Shown: in pieces, positions 8,190-17,451 of the stretch | Position numbering within the stretch: the first letter of the stretch is position 1 | Layout of the letters: each line of letters starts with the position of its first letter | Assembly: GCA_022813675.1 (NCBI GenBank) | Contig: CP063375.1 | Span: 496,001 to 560,000 of the forward strand | Length of the DNA: 64,000 nucleotides | Direction of reading: 5' to 3' | From: Deferribacteraceae bacterium V6Fe1 | GTDB taxonomy: Bacteria; Chrysiogenota; Deferribacteres; Deferribacterales; Deferrivibrionaceae | Program-made: the position numbers and the translations under genes | The notes under the pieces: generated by a model | Told to the model about the DNA's origin: nothing | What the model saw: the letters and a program-made list of their open reading frames with translations, nothing else | Database searches by the model: none

Positions 8190-9055
8190 TGAAAGAAACT
8201 CTTTTCTACGAATATTACAAAAACTTTAAGAAAAATAAGTCCGCAATGGCAGGACTTGGAATCGTAATATTTTTGATAATAATGGCAGTATTTGCTCCTA
8301 TAATCACATCTTACGACCCAACGATACAGGATCTACAAAACAGACTACTGCCCCCTATGTGGAATTCAGGAGGCAGTTCACAACATATTCTTGGGACAGA
8401 CGACTTCGGACGGGATATGTTTACCCGTATAATTTACGGAGCAAGAATATCCCTTATGATAGGTGTCATATCTGTTGGAATATCTATGTTTGTAGGAGTC
8501 ATAATGGGAAGTATTGCAGGGTATTATGGTGGAAAGATTGACGGTATGATAATGAGGATTGTAGATATAATGCTTTCTGTACCTGCCATTTTGCTTGCAA
8601 TCGTGATTGTTTCAGTGCTTGGACCAAGTCTTTACAATGCTATGATAGCAATAGGTATTGTCGGGATTCCATCCTTTGCAAGACTTGTAAGAAGCTCAGT
8701 TTTGCAGGAAAAAGTAAAAGAGTATGTTATAGCGTCAAGAATTAACGGCTCTTCAAATATGAGACTTATTTTTAAAGTAATTTTGCCAAACTGTATGGCA
8801 CCGATAATTGTTCAAGGGACAATGGGCTTTGCCTCAGCCGTGCTTGAAGCTGCCGGACTAAGTTTCCTTTCCCTCGGTGCACAACCTCCCACACCTGAGT
8901 GGGGAGCAATGCTTGCAGATTCGCTGCAGTTTATCATGCGTGCTCCTTGGATGATAACTTATCCTGGGCTTGCGATATTTTTGACGGTATTGGGGTTTAA
9001 CCTTGTCGGCGATGGACTTATGGATGTATTAGACCCAAAGATGAAGGATAAATAA
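8189..9055 (+). CDS. dppC: Dipeptide ABC transporter permease
   Basis: 288-aa permease of the DppC/OppC family. The N-terminal OppC-type segment (FKKNKSAMAGLGIVIFLIIM) is followed by LGTDDFGRDMFTRIIYGARISL, a hallmark of the family. The EAA loop is EYVIASRINGSSNMRLIFKVILPN, and near the C-terminus are LSFLSLGAQPPTPEWG and the LVGDGLMDVLDPK ending. It pairs with DppB. It overlaps both neighbouring genes by one base, so the four genes dppB to dppF are translationally coupled. Confidence 0.93.
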   Translation: MKETLFYEYYKNFKKNKSAMAGLGIVIFLIIMAVFAPIITSYDPTIQDLQNRLLPPMWNSGGSSQHILGTDDFGRDMFTRIIYGARISLMIGVISVGISMFVGVIMGSIAGYYGGKIDGMIMRIVDIMLSVPAILLAIVIVSVLGPSLYNAMIAIGIVGIPSFARLVRSSVLQEKVKEYVIASRINGSSNMRLIFKVILPNCMAPIIVQGTMGFASAVLEAAGLSFLSLGAQPPTPEWGAMLADSLQFIMRAPWMITYPGLAIFLTVLGFNLVGDGLMDVLDPKMKDK

Positions 9056-10026
9056 TGTTATTGTCAGTTAAAAATTTAAAAACACACTTTTTTTCAGATA
9101 ACGGAGTGGCTAAAGCCGTAGATGGTATATCTTTTGATATACCTAAAGGGAAGACACTTTGCCTGGTAGGTGAATCAGGAAGTGGGAAAAGTATCACTTC
9201 CTTATCAATCATGAGACTTATTGATAGTCCAGGCAAAATAGTTGACGGAAACATCTTTTTGGAGAATATAGACCTTTTAAATCTAAGTGAAAAAGAGATG
9301 AAAAACATCAGAGGCAGCAAAATCTCAATGATTTTTCAAGAGCCGATGACCTCTCTTAATCCAAGCTACACAGTTGGCTTCCAAATTATGGAAACACTAA
9401 AGCTACATAATAAACTTTCAAAGAAAGAATTAAGAGAAAAAGCTATTGAAGCACTCAATCTTGTAGCCATCCCTTCACCTGAGGAAAGATTAAAGGAATA
9501 CCCGTTCAAATTAAGCGGTGGTATGCGTCAAAGGGTTATGATTGCAATGGCTATGGCCTGCAATCCAAATCTTTTGATCGCTGATGAGCCTACAACTGCC
9601 CTTGACGTAACAATACAAGCACAAGTCTTAGCTCTTATGAGCGATTTGAAAGAGAAGAAAAATACTTCTATACTTTTCATTACTCACGATTTGGGAGTAG
9701 TCGCCGAAATGGCAGACTATGTGGCTGTAATGTACACGGGGAAAATAGTAGAAAAATCAACCGTTGAAAATATAATAAACTCACCAAAGCACCCATACAC
9801 GGAAGGGCTTTTAATGTCACTACCCCAAAAAGGGAAGACTGAGAGAAAATCAAAATTATACAGCATTGAAGGGAATGTGCCAAGTTTGTTTAACCTTCCT
9901 GAAGGCTGCACCTTCTGGCCAAGATGCCCTTTTGCAAAAGATATTTGTAAAAAGGAAAAGCCCGTTTTGGAAAAAATCACTGATAATCATGAAGTCGCAT
10001 GTTTTAAAGTACAGGGGAAATTTTGA
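9055..10026 (+). CDS. dppD: Dipeptide ABC transporter ATP-binding protein
   Basis: 323-aa ATPase. It has Walker A GESGSGKS, signature LSGGMRQRV, Walker B LLIADEPTTALD and the H-loop ITHDLG. The C-terminal oligopeptide-transporter extension has clustered cysteines (CTFWPRCPFAKDICKKEKP, then a later Cys), which in this family can hold an iron-sulfur cluster. It partners DppF to power DppBC. The ATG overlaps the dppC stop by one base. Confidence 0.93.
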   Translation: MLLSVKNLKTHFFSDNGVAKAVDGISFDIPKGKTLCLVGESGSGKSITSLSIMRLIDSPGKIVDGNIFLENIDLLNLSEKEMKNIRGSKISMIFQEPMTSLNPSYTVGFQIMETLKLHNKLSKKELREKAIEALNLVAIPSPEERLKEYPFKLSGGMRQRVMIAMAMACNPNLLIADEPTTALDVTIQAQVLALMSDLKEKKNTSILFITHDLGVVAEMADYVAVMYTGKIVEKSTVENIINSPKHPYTEGLLMSLPQKGKTERKSKLYSIEGNVPSLFNLPEGCTFWPRCPFAKDICKKEKPVLEKITDNHEVACFKVQGKF

Positions 10027-10994
10027 TGGAAAAGAATATATTGCTCAAGGTAGAAAATCTCAAAAAATATTATTCCGTAGGAAAATCTCTGTTTAGTAAA
10101 CCAAAAACGTTAAAAGCTATCGATGATATTTCATTTTTTATAAAAAAAGGGGAAACTGTTAGTTTGGTGGGTGAATCAGGCTGTGGTAAGTCCACAACGG
10201 GAAAAATGATACTCAAAATTGAAGAGCCAACCGCAGGGAAAATCATTTATGATAGTAAAGATATAGTCGGTCTTAACAAAAATGAGTTAAAAGAGTATAG
10301 AAAAAAAGTCCAAATCATATTCCAAGACCCTTATTCCTCCCTTAACCCAAGGTGGAAGGTAGGCCAAATAATCGGTGAGCCACTGTTGCTAAGCGGACAA
10401 GATTTGGGCGACTATAAGGACAAAATACTTGAAATAATGGATAAAGTCGGTCTTTTAAAAGATCATTATGACAGATATCCTCATCAATTTTCGGGAGGAC
10501 AAAGGCAAAGGATTTGCATAGCCAGATCTCTCATACTTCAACCGGAGCTTATCGTGTGCGATGAACCGGTGAGTGCTCTTGATGTTTCTATTCAATCCCA
10601 GGTATTAAATTTACTTTTGGATTTACAAAAAGAGTTTAATCTCACTTACCTTTTTATCTCCCATGATTTAAGTGTAGTTAACCATATCTCTGACAGGATT
10701 ATCGTAATGTATCTGGGTAAAATTGTGGAAACAGGAAGTGCAGAAGATATAATGAATAATCCAAAACACCCTTATACTAAAGCGTTACTAAGTGCTGTTC
10801 CGGATTTGTCTTCTGCTAAAAACAGAGAAAAAATACTGCTTCAAGGGGATATCCCCACTCCGCTAAATCCTCCTAAAGGGTGCAGATTTTCTACAAGATG
10901 CCCTTTTGTTAAAAGTGAATGCTCAGATATTGATATGAAACTCATAGAAGTCAGTGATGGGCATTACACGGCTTGCCCATTCAAGACTTTTTAA
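10026..10994 (+). CDS. dppF: Dipeptide ABC transporter ATP-binding protein
   Basis: 322-aa second ATPase. The ATG at 10026 shares one base with the dppD stop (TGATG); an adjacent in-frame TTG is the less likely start. Features are Walker A GESGCGKST, FQDPYSSLNPR, signature FSGGQRQRICIARSL, Walker B LIVCDEPVSALD, and the cysteine-rich C-terminal extension GCRFSTRCPFVKSEC. It is the last gene of the transporter operon. The next gene, at 11007, is convergent and no terminator is obvious in the 12 bases between them. Confidence 0.93.
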   Translation: MEKNILLKVENLKKYYSVGKSLFSKPKTLKAIDDISFFIKKGETVSLVGESGCGKSTTGKMILKIEEPTAGKIIYDSKDIVGLNKNELKEYRKKVQIIFQDPYSSLNPRWKVGQIIGEPLLLSGQDLGDYKDKILEIMDKVGLLKDHYDRYPHQFSGGQRQRICIARSLILQPELIVCDEPVSALDVSIQSQVLNLLLDLQKEFNLTYLFISHDLSVVNHISDRIIVMYLGKIVETGSAEDIMNNPKHPYTKALLSAVPDLSSAKNREKILLQGDIPTPLNPPKGCRFSTRCPFVKSECSDIDMKLIEVSDGHYTACPFKTF

Positions 10995-11006
10995 ATTAAC
11001 AGGTTG

Positions 11007-12251
11007 TCACCTTGCTTTGACCTTTGCCTTATTGTTTCTTTTTATAAATTCGTATAGTATTGTTGCAGGATTAAAATCTATTTCAGACTTGCTGACAGTC
11101 TCAACTATTCTCTTATAGGGTTGGCCTGTTTTTATATCGTACGAATTTAAATCAAACAGCACAGGGGGCTCCACCTTCTTTTGCACATCTTTGACAATTA
11201 AAACTACCGGCTCCTTTTTATCAAAAAACTGCTTCACTATCAGTCCAACTTCTCCGCTGTCAAGCCTGACAACCGTGCCTAAGGAATGGGACTTAATAAT
11301 TTTGACAATAAAATCCAATAATCGTTTACTGTAATGAATATCCGCAAAACTGTATAAAAGCTCAATCGCTCTATCCTGTGCGTAAGCACTTCTGTAACAG
11401 GTATCATTTGTTATAGCATCGTAAGAATCAATTATCCCAATTATCTTTGCATAATAAGATATTTCTGCACTTTTAAGTCCCCTTGGGTACCCTTCACCAT
11501 TCCCCTTCTCATGATGCTCCAAAACTGCAAGTAATACATTTTCAGTAAATCCTCCGCTATCTAAAAGATACTTATAACCCAAAATAGGATGCTTCTTTAT
11601 CTCTGCAAATTCTCTGTCGTTAAGCTTCCCCCTTTTATTTAATATATTTTGATCTATAAATACCTTTCCCACATCGTGTAAAAGTGCAGCCATTGTAAGC
11701 TCTCTAATCTTATCTTCAGTATACCCTAACTTTACACCTATCGTGTTTGCAAGAAATGCAAGATTTAGACTGTGATTATACAGATATTCATAATTATCAG
11801 AATATTTACTTATGTTTACTACAAAAATCGGATTTTTTAATGTACTTTCACAAACAGTATCTGTCACTTCAGATACTGTTTCTTTATCTAATTGTCCCTT
11901 AGAAGCATTATCAAAACAATGTTTTACATTATTTACCAAATTTGGATAAACATTTTGGACAAAGCTTAAGTCCGACAAAACAAGACTTGTCAGGCTCTTT
12001 TCTACCTCTTCTCGTAATTTTTCCTCTTCATCTTTTTCAATATTTTTTTCTTCAAAGTTGTCATTTTCTTGTGTAAATTCTACTACAATCTCTTTAACCC
12101 CGTATGATTTAAGTATTTCAATAGTTTCTTCTGCAGCTATATTTGTGGTATAAAGTTTCGGGTCTATCCAAGATTTATCACACTTAATTATTTTCATCCC
12201 CTTCTCATACTTATCAACAGATATATTTTTGACAATATTCGAACGCCCCAT
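11007..12251 (-). CDS. HD-GYP domain protein, likely cyclic-di-GMP phosphodiesterase
   Basis: 414 aa. Residues 1 to about 100 form a DUF3391-like N-terminal domain ending in an acidic stretch (NFEEKNIEKDEEEKLREEV). The HD-GYP domain follows, with LLHDVGKVFID, KHPILGYKYL, the HHEKGNGEGYPRGL signature and GIIDSYDAITNDTCYR. These are the metal and GYP motifs of active enzymes that hydrolyse cyclic di-GMP. About 85 C-terminal residues follow the domain. No receiver or membrane segment is present, so it is a soluble effector. It probably influences motility or surface behaviour; that is inferred from the family. Confidence 0.88.
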   Translation of the reverse strand: MGRSNIVKNISVDKYEKGMKIIKCDKSWIDPKLYTTNIAAEETIEILKSYGVKEIVVEFTQENDNFEEKNIEKDEEEKLREEVEKSLTSLVLSDLSFVQNVYPNLVNNVKHCFDNASKGQLDKETVSEVTDTVCESTLKNPIFVVNISKYSDNYEYLYNHSLNLAFLANTIGVKLGYTEDKIRELTMAALLHDVGKVFIDQNILNKRGKLNDREFAEIKKHPILGYKYLLDSGGFTENVLLAVLEHHEKGNGEGYPRGLKSAEISYYAKIIGIIDSYDAITNDTCYRSAYAQDRAIELLYSFADIHYSKRLLDFIVKIIKSHSLGTVVRLDSGEVGLIVKQFFDKKEPVVLIVKDVQKKVEPPVLFDLNSYDIKTGQPYKRIVETVSKSEIDFNPATILYEFIKRNNKAKVKAR

Positions 12252-12344
12252 TAAATCCTCCTAAACAAATCATAGTTAATTTTAACACGATTTAATATTC
12301 ATTTCCATAAATGTTATAATTTTAATTAAAATATACCCTTTTGG

Positions 12345-12373
12345 TTGATTTGTCCGTAAATGACTGCTATGAA
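12345..12373 (+). promoter_or_regulatory. Putative extended -10 promoter for ttuB-ttuA
   Basis: TTGATT (12345-12350), 17-base spacer ending TGC, then TATGAA (12368-12373). The TGn before the -10 fits an extended -10 promoter. It is 26 bases upstream of the ttuB ATG. Confidence 0.4.
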
Positions 12374-12399
12374 ATGTAACAAAATTTTGTGGAGTAAAT

Positions 12400-12603
12400 A
12401 TGGAAATTAATATGAAGTATAGGGACGAAAACATTACGATTGCCTTTGAAAATAGCGTAGTAAAAGTAAGGGATATTTTAAAAAAATTAAAGTTGACACC
12501 AGAGACAGCATTTGTAGTGATAAATGGTGAAATCAGACAGCCGCACGAAAAGGTAACAGAAGAGGACGACATTGAAGTAGTAAGTGTCATTTCTGGGGGA
12601 TAG
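12400..12603 (+). CDS. ttuB: Ubiquitin-like sulfur carrier protein, TtuB type
   Basis: 67-aa beta-grasp protein ending in Ile-Ser-Gly-Gly. The C-terminal Gly-Gly is the site that becomes a thiocarboxylate after adenylation by an E1-like enzyme (not in this window). The family also includes ThiS and MoaD. The assignment to TtuB rests on the ttuA gene that starts one base after its stop. Its role would be to deliver sulfur to TtuA for 2-thiolation of ribothymidine 54 in tRNA. The middle segment ETAFVVINGEIRQPHEKV is typical of the fold. Confidence 0.85.
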   Translation: MEINMKYRDENITIAFENSVVKVRDILKKLKLTPETAFVVINGEIRQPHEKVTEEDDIEVVSVISGG

Positions 12604-12604
12604 A

Positions 12605-13516
12605 ATGCAAGCCAAATGTAAGGTATGTAAAGATAAAGGGGTAAATACCCCTGCAACAGTTATGCTGTCCACTTACAGACTTAATTTATGTAAAGAACAT
12701 TTCATCTCATGGGTAGAAAAAAGAACCGAAGAAACAATTAAAAAATTTAAAATGTTTGGTAAAAAACAAAAGCTCTTAGTTGCAGTATCCGGAGGAAAAG
12801 ATAGTTTAAATCTCTGGTATATATTAAATAAATTGGGTTATGATGCCGATGGATTTTACATAGATTTAGGAATTGAAGGATATTCCAACAAATCCAAAAT
12901 ATTTGCCCAAAATATGGCTGAAAGAATTGATAAAAAATTGATAATAATTGATATGAATAAAGAAATTTCCGACATAATAAGCTTAAGCAAAAAAACCAAG
13001 AAACCTGTGTGCTCTGTATGCGGAACGGTAAAAAGATACTATTTTAACAAAACTGCCAAGGATAACGGGTATGACATATTGGTAACCGGCCACAATCTTG
13101 ATGATGAAGTTGCCGTACTATTTGGCAACACGATAAATTGGAAAGTTGATTATTTAAGAAGGCAACATCCTGTTCTTCCTACCAAAAAAGGTTTTGTGAA
13201 AAAAATAAAACCTTTTTGTCGTATTTCCGAAAAAGAGAGTGCTATGTATAGTTTTTACAGTAAAATTGACTATATAAAAATGGAATGCCCAAAAAGTATA
13301 GGTGCTTCTTCAATAAAAAATAAACAAATTATTTCAAAAATTGAGGAAAATATTTTGGCTTTTAAAATTAGATTTTATCTCGATTTCTTAACAAATATGC
13401 ATCCTTTGCTTAAAGGGGAAATAGATTACGAAGAAGAACCTTTGGAGTGTTCTGTTTGCGGCGAGCCATCATTTAATAATGTTTGCAGCGTCTGCAGTTT
13501 AAAAGAGAAATTATGA
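12605..13516 (+). CDS. ttuA: tRNA-5-methyluridine(54) 2-sulfurtransferase
   Basis: 303 aa, started at ATG 12605 right after ttuB (an in-frame start inside ttuB is rejected). The N-terminal zinc finger uses C5, C8, C29 and H32. The PP-loop SGGKDS at 62-67 activates the tRNA base with ATP. Cysteines 136, 139 and 228 match the spacing of the [4Fe-4S] ligands in Thermus TtuA. A second zinc finger lies at the C-terminus (CSVCGEPSFNNVCSVC). The product, 2-thioribothymidine 54, stabilises tRNA at high temperature, so the gene pair points to a thermophile. TtcA/TilS relatives lack this pair of terminal zinc fingers. Confidence 0.9.
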   Translation: MQAKCKVCKDKGVNTPATVMLSTYRLNLCKEHFISWVEKRTEETIKKFKMFGKKQKLLVAVSGGKDSLNLWYILNKLGYDADGFYIDLGIEGYSNKSKIFAQNMAERIDKKLIIIDMNKEISDIISLSKKTKKPVCSVCGTVKRYYFNKTAKDNGYDILVTGHNLDDEVAVLFGNTINWKVDYLRRQHPVLPTKKGFVKKIKPFCRISEKESAMYSFYSKIDYIKMECPKSIGASSIKNKQIISKIEENILAFKIRFYLDFLTNMHPLLKGEIDYEEEPLECSVCGEPSFNNVCSVCSLKEKL

Positions 13517-14254
13517 CTATTTTGCAAACTCTATTAATGAAGGAAAAATATCTGTAATATAAGATACTATAATCGTCAAAGAGCCTGACACCATTAAAAT
13601 ACCTATCGTGATAAGCATAAGTCCAGCAACCCTTTCAACCCAAATAACAAAATTGCCTGCCCTTTTTATAAATGATATTATAGTGCCTAATGCAAGAGCA
13701 GATAAAAGAAATGGAATCCAAAGGCCTAATGAATAGCTAAAAAGCATGACTATCCCTTGAGAAACGGTGTCCTGTTTGGAGGCAAGTGCTAAAATTCCTG
13801 CAAGTATAGGACCTATACAAGGTGTCCATCCAAAAACAAAGGCTACACCAAGCAAGAATGCCTCCACAAAAAAAGGAGCTTTACCTTTGCTGTAATTCCA
13901 TTTTTTTTGAACAAGAAGCTTATTTATCTTAAATATTCCTACCATGTGGATACCTAAAATTATGACCACAACACCTGCAACCTTCTCCAGCACAAATCTA
14001 TATTCATTTAATATTTTACCAAACTCAGTAGCAGTAGCTCCAAGGCTAACAAAAACAAGACTAAAACCTAACCCGAAAAATATCGCACCTAAAAAAGCCT
14101 TCGCCCTGGGGGTCTTACTATCAGAAGCTGTAAGGCTTTCAATGGACTCCCCTGAAATAAAAGATATATAGCCTGGTAAGAGGGGCAAAACGCAGGGGGA
14201 CAAAAAAGATAGAATACCCGCTAAAAAAGCACTAAAAAAACTTAAATTTTCCAT
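13517..14254 (-). CDS. ccdA: Cytochrome c biogenesis thiol-disulfide transporter CcdA
   Basis: 245 aa started at the ATG at 14254 (MENLSFFSAF); an upstream in-frame start would run into the ccmE promoter region. It has six membrane segments. The two redox cysteines lie in SFLSPCVLPLLPGY and GWTPCIGPILAG, the CcdA/DsbD-beta signature. It carries reducing equivalents from cytoplasmic thioredoxin across the membrane to keep apocytochrome c haem-binding cysteines reduced. It diverges from ccmE, 79 bases away, which fits a shared cytochrome c maturation locus. The 3' end abuts ttuA. Confidence 0.92.
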   Translation of the reverse strand: MENLSFFSAFLAGILSFLSPCVLPLLPGYISFISGESIESLTASDSKTPRAKAFLGAIFFGLGFSLVFVSLGATATEFGKILNEYRFVLEKVAGVVVIILGIHMVGIFKINKLLVQKKWNYSKGKAPFFVEAFLLGVAFVFGWTPCIGPILAGILALASKQDTVSQGIVMLFSYSLGLWIPFLLSALALGTIISFIKRAGNFVIWVERVAGLMLITIGILMVSGSLTIIVSYITDIFPSLIEFAK

Positions 14255-14333
14255 TGCATTGAACCTTCTTTTTGTATAAACCTCATAGAAGATAATAATA
14301 CATGTAAAATAAGTCAAGAAAAAAGGGGTATAT

Positions 14334-14738
14334 ATGAAAAAAGGTACAAAGCTAGCGATAATAGGGATAATTGTCATTGCTGCAGTTTTTTATCTTATCT
14401 CTACAGGGTTTAAGCAGAGTGGAGTTTACTATTTGGAAGTACATGAACTTATAAAAGACCCGTCAAAGTATAATACAAAAGGGATAAGGGTAAGTGGTGA
14501 TGTGGTAGACGGAACCGTTGTAAAAGATACTAAAAATCAACACTTAGAATTTGTAATGGCTGACGGTACCGGTGAGAAGATGAATGTCATTTACAACGGA
14601 ATAATACCTGATGCATTTACCGAAGAGGTACAGGTCATTGTTGAAGGGAAATATGACAAAGATACCAATACCTTCAAGGCCACTACGCTCTTAGCAAAGT
14701 GCCCTTCAAAATATGAGGCTGAAGTGGAGAAGAAATAG
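14334..14738 (+). CDS. ccmE: Periplasmic haem chaperone CcmE, CxxxY variant
   Basis: 134 aa with one N-terminal membrane anchor (residues 7-24) and an OB-fold. CcmE takes haem from CcmC/CcmAB and passes it to the CcmF synthetase. In most species haem is bound covalently through His in HxxxY; here the motif is C123-P-S-K-Y127. The Cys form is a known variant in some sulfate reducers and archaea, and there it goes with the absence of CcmH. No ccmH or ccmI is present in this locus, which agrees. The gene is separated from ccmF by 102 bases. Confidence 0.92.
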   Translation: MKKGTKLAIIGIIVIAAVFYLISTGFKQSGVYYLEVHELIKDPSKYNTKGIRVSGDVVDGTVVKDTKNQHLEFVMADGTGEKMNVIYNGIIPDAFTEEVQVIVEGKYDKDTNTFKATTLLAKCPSKYEAEVEKK

Positions 14739-14784
14739 ATATAAATATTCAAATATTACAATATAAATTAGAATGATTTAAAAC

Positions 14785-14812
14785 TTGAACTTTTATTTAT
14801 TATGTGTATCTA
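14785..14812 (+). promoter_or_regulatory. Possible promoter upstream of ccmF
   Basis: TTGAAC (14785-14790), 16-base spacer, TATCTA (14807-14812) in the 102-base gap between ccmE and ccmF. The -10 match is partial, so the ccm genes may instead be read from upstream of ccmE. Confidence 0.3.
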
Positions 14813-14840
14813 ATTGTAAACTTTTTAGGAGAGGACTTTT

Positions 14841-16742
14841 ATGGGAAACTTTGGTTATTTATTACAATTTTTAGGTCTTATTAGCAGTGCTATAGCTGTC
14901 ATACTGTTTGGCTCATCGATGAAAAAAGAGTCGGAAACATATGACAAATATGGGACTCTTTTCATTCACATTCAAACAATATTAATAACTTTGGCATCAA
15001 TCATACTTATGTATGCCCTTGCCACAGGATATTTTAAGATTGAGTATGTCGCTCAATACACTGACAGTAAGCTGCCTTTTGTCTATAAAATAAGCGGTTT
15101 TTGGGCAGGGCAAGCAGGCTCACTACTTTTTTGGGGTTGGCTTATAGCTTTATGCTCTTCTATCGAAGCATTTAGAATAAAAAAATACGGCCTCAAATAC
15201 AAAGCGGGAGTGTTTTTTGCGTTGGCACTTACAAGCGGTTTTTTCTTTGTACTGACAAATTTTGTTACCAACCCTTTTAAAGAGCTCGACTTCTTCCCCG
15301 CTGACGGTCTTGGGATGAATCCTCTGCTCCAAAACCCCGGAATGCTTTACCACCCGCCTACACTTTACTTAGGCTTTGTTCTATTTACGATAGCTTTTGC
15401 TCATGCTTTCAGCTCACTGATTAACAATAATAACTCAAGCAGTTGGGTAGTAAATACAAGAGGATGGTCTATTTTAAGCTGGGTGTTTTTGACAATCGGT
15501 ATAGTGCTCGGCGGTCAATGGGCATATGTGGAGCTTGGCTGGGGTGGTTATTGGGCTTGGGACCCTGTGGAAAATGCCTCACTCTTACCTTGGCTTACAG
15601 GCACCGCATTTTTACATTCGGCAATAATGTATGAAAGAAAAGAAAAACTGAAAATATGGACTTATGTATTGATATTGTTAACTTATGAACTCTGTATATT
15701 TGGTACATTTTTAACAAGAAGCGGTGTAATTGACTCTGTCCACAGCTTTGGAAAGTCTGCTCTTGGACCGTTTTTTATATTTTTCATACTTATTACCGGA
15801 ATTGGATTTATTTACTATTTAATTGCCAATATTAAAAATATGAAAGAAGAAACAAGTTATTCTGTTGTCTCTAAAGAAGGGATGTTTTACATAACAAACT
15901 GGCTGTTTACTGCACTGATGTTAGTCATACTCTTTGGTACAACTTTACCGATTTTAACACAACTTTTCCCAAGCAAACTCAGTGTTGGGATACCTTATTA
16001 TAATAAAGTATCTACCCCTTTCTTTATGCTGATAATACTTATAAGTGGATTATGTCCACTTCTCCCCTATGGTAACTCAAAAATGGCTGATATTATAAAA
16101 AATTTATGGCCATCATTTATATTCATGGTCGTGGCGACCACACTGATTTACGTTTACGGTTACACTAAACCATTGCCTTTAGTGCTTTTCGCTTTTACAT
16201 CTTTCTCTTTATTTACAATTTTATTACAAATTTTCAGAGGAATTAAAAGGAACGGAATTGGTATAATTTACCGTAACAGCAGACTTTACGGAGCTTTAAT
16301 CATTCACTTTGGTTTAGTTGTGTTATCTTACGGGGTAATAGCCTCTTCTTTTTATAACGTTTCTGTAGATAAGGTTGTGGCACCTGGAGAAACGATCTCA
16401 TTCTATAAATATGAACTAAAGGTTGGCGATCTCGTAATAAAAGAAAAGCAAAACTATGTCTCTGTTTATTCCCCTGTTAAAGTCTATGAAAATGGAAAAT
16501 ATATCATAACGATGACTCCGGAAAGGAGATTTTATAACAATAACAAAGAGCCTTTTGCTGAAGTTTCAATTCATACGAAACCTCAAGGGGATCTTTATTT
16601 GATACTCGCTTCTTATTCAAAGCCCGAAAATATTATTGGAATTCAAGCCATATTTGAACCTTTTATCGTGTGGATATGGATAGGATGTGCTATAATGGTT
16701 TTAGGCGGATTGCATGGAATTTTCCCATTCAAGCGAAAATAA
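14841..16742 (+). CDS. ccmF: Cytochrome c haem lyase subunit CcmF
   Basis: 633-aa integral membrane protein, preceded by AGGAGAGG. It has the tryptophan-rich haem-handling loop GWGGYWAWDPVENASLLPWL, the upstream FWAGQAGSLLFWGW block, and conserved His in PGMLYHPPTLYLG. About thirteen to fifteen membrane segments are visible, with a periplasmic domain near residues 510-600. It attaches haem from CcmE to apocytochrome c. The 3' end overlaps ccmA by 29 bases. Confidence 0.94.
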   Translation: MGNFGYLLQFLGLISSAIAVILFGSSMKKESETYDKYGTLFIHIQTILITLASIILMYALATGYFKIEYVAQYTDSKLPFVYKISGFWAGQAGSLLFWGWLIALCSSIEAFRIKKYGLKYKAGVFFALALTSGFFFVLTNFVTNPFKELDFFPADGLGMNPLLQNPGMLYHPPTLYLGFVLFTIAFAHAFSSLINNNNSSSWVVNTRGWSILSWVFLTIGIVLGGQWAYVELGWGGYWAWDPVENASLLPWLTGTAFLHSAIMYERKEKLKIWTYVLILLTYELCIFGTFLTRSGVIDSVHSFGKSALGPFFIFFILITGIGFIYYLIANIKNMKEETSYSVVSKEGMFYITNWLFTALMLVILFGTTLPILTQLFPSKLSVGIPYYNKVSTPFFMLIILISGLCPLLPYGNSKMADIIKNLWPSFIFMVVATTLIYVYGYTKPLPLVLFAFTSFSLFTILLQIFRGIKRNGIGIIYRNSRLYGALIIHFGLVVLSYGVIASSFYNVSVDKVVAPGETISFYKYELKVGDLVIKEKQNYVSVYSPVKVYENGKYIITMTPERRFYNNNKEPFAEVSIHTKPQGDLYLILASYSKPENIIGIQAIFEPFIVWIWIGCAIMVLGGLHGIFPFKRK

Positions 16743-17448
16743 AACTAATTTTATAAAGCTTGACAACGTAAAAAAAAGTTATGGGCATATAGATGCACTC
16801 AAAGGGGTCTCCTTTTCTTTAGAAAAAGGGGACTTTCTTTCTATATTTGGGCCAAACGGTGCAGGTAAATCCACCCTATTGAAAATTCTCTCTGCACAAA
16901 CAAGGCCAACTAAGGGTAAAGTCTATTTTAGTGGAATAGATTTGACTAAACAACCTGATGAGTTTAGAAAAACTTTTGGGGTAATATCTCACCTCCCTTT
17001 TCTTTACGAAAATCTTTCTGCTTTTGATAATCTAAAGTTTTATGCAAAAATCTATGGCGTAGACAATATAGAAGTAAAAGTAGAGGAAATTTTAAAAAAA
17101 GTTGAACTGTTAAATAGAAAAAATGATTATGTAAGAGGATACTCAAGAGGTATGCTACAAAGGCTATCTATTGCCCGAGCGCTTATCCACGACCCTGAAA
17201 TTATTCTCCTTGATGAGCCTTATACAGGATTAGACCAGCACGCATCTTATCTTTTAACCAACATTCTCAGAGAGCAATTTAAAAATAACAAAACTATCAT
17301 TATGGTTACCCACAATTTAAGCAGGGGCTACGACCTTGGCTCAAAAATTGCCATCATGAAAAAGGGAGAAATCGCTTTATTTGAAAAAAAAGATAACTTA
17401 CCTGAAAATGAATTTGAAGATATATACATTTCAACTCTGGAGAATTGA
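16714..17448 (+). CDS. ccmA: Haem exporter ATP-binding protein CcmA
   Basis: 244-aa ABC ATPase. It has Walker A GPNGAGKST, signature YSRGMLQRLSIARAL, Walker B ILLDEPYTGLD and H-loop VTHNLSRG. The SRGM-type signature (Arg in place of Gly) is common in CcmA. With CcmB and CcmC it releases holo-CcmE in an ATP-dependent step. The ATG is 29 bases inside ccmF, and an alternative start slightly downstream is not obvious because the first strand, NFIKLDNVKKSY, comes early. Confidence 0.9.
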   Translation: MEFSHSSENKTNFIKLDNVKKSYGHIDALKGVSFSLEKGDFLSIFGPNGAGKSTLLKILSAQTRPTKGKVYFSGIDLTKQPDEFRKTFGVISHLPFLYENLSAFDNLKFYAKIYGVDNIEVKVEEILKKVELLNRKNDYVRGYSRGMLQRLSIARALIHDPEIILLDEPYTGLDQHASYLLTNILREQFKNNKTIIMVTHNLSRGYDLGSKIAIMKKGEIALFEKKDNLPENEFEDIYISTLEN

Positions 17449-17451
17449 CAA

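Noticed and set aside
16714-16742. ccmF/ccmA overlap considered as a frameshifted fusion
   Set aside because: Both proteins have complete ends of normal length, so a 29-base overlap of two genes is the simpler reading.
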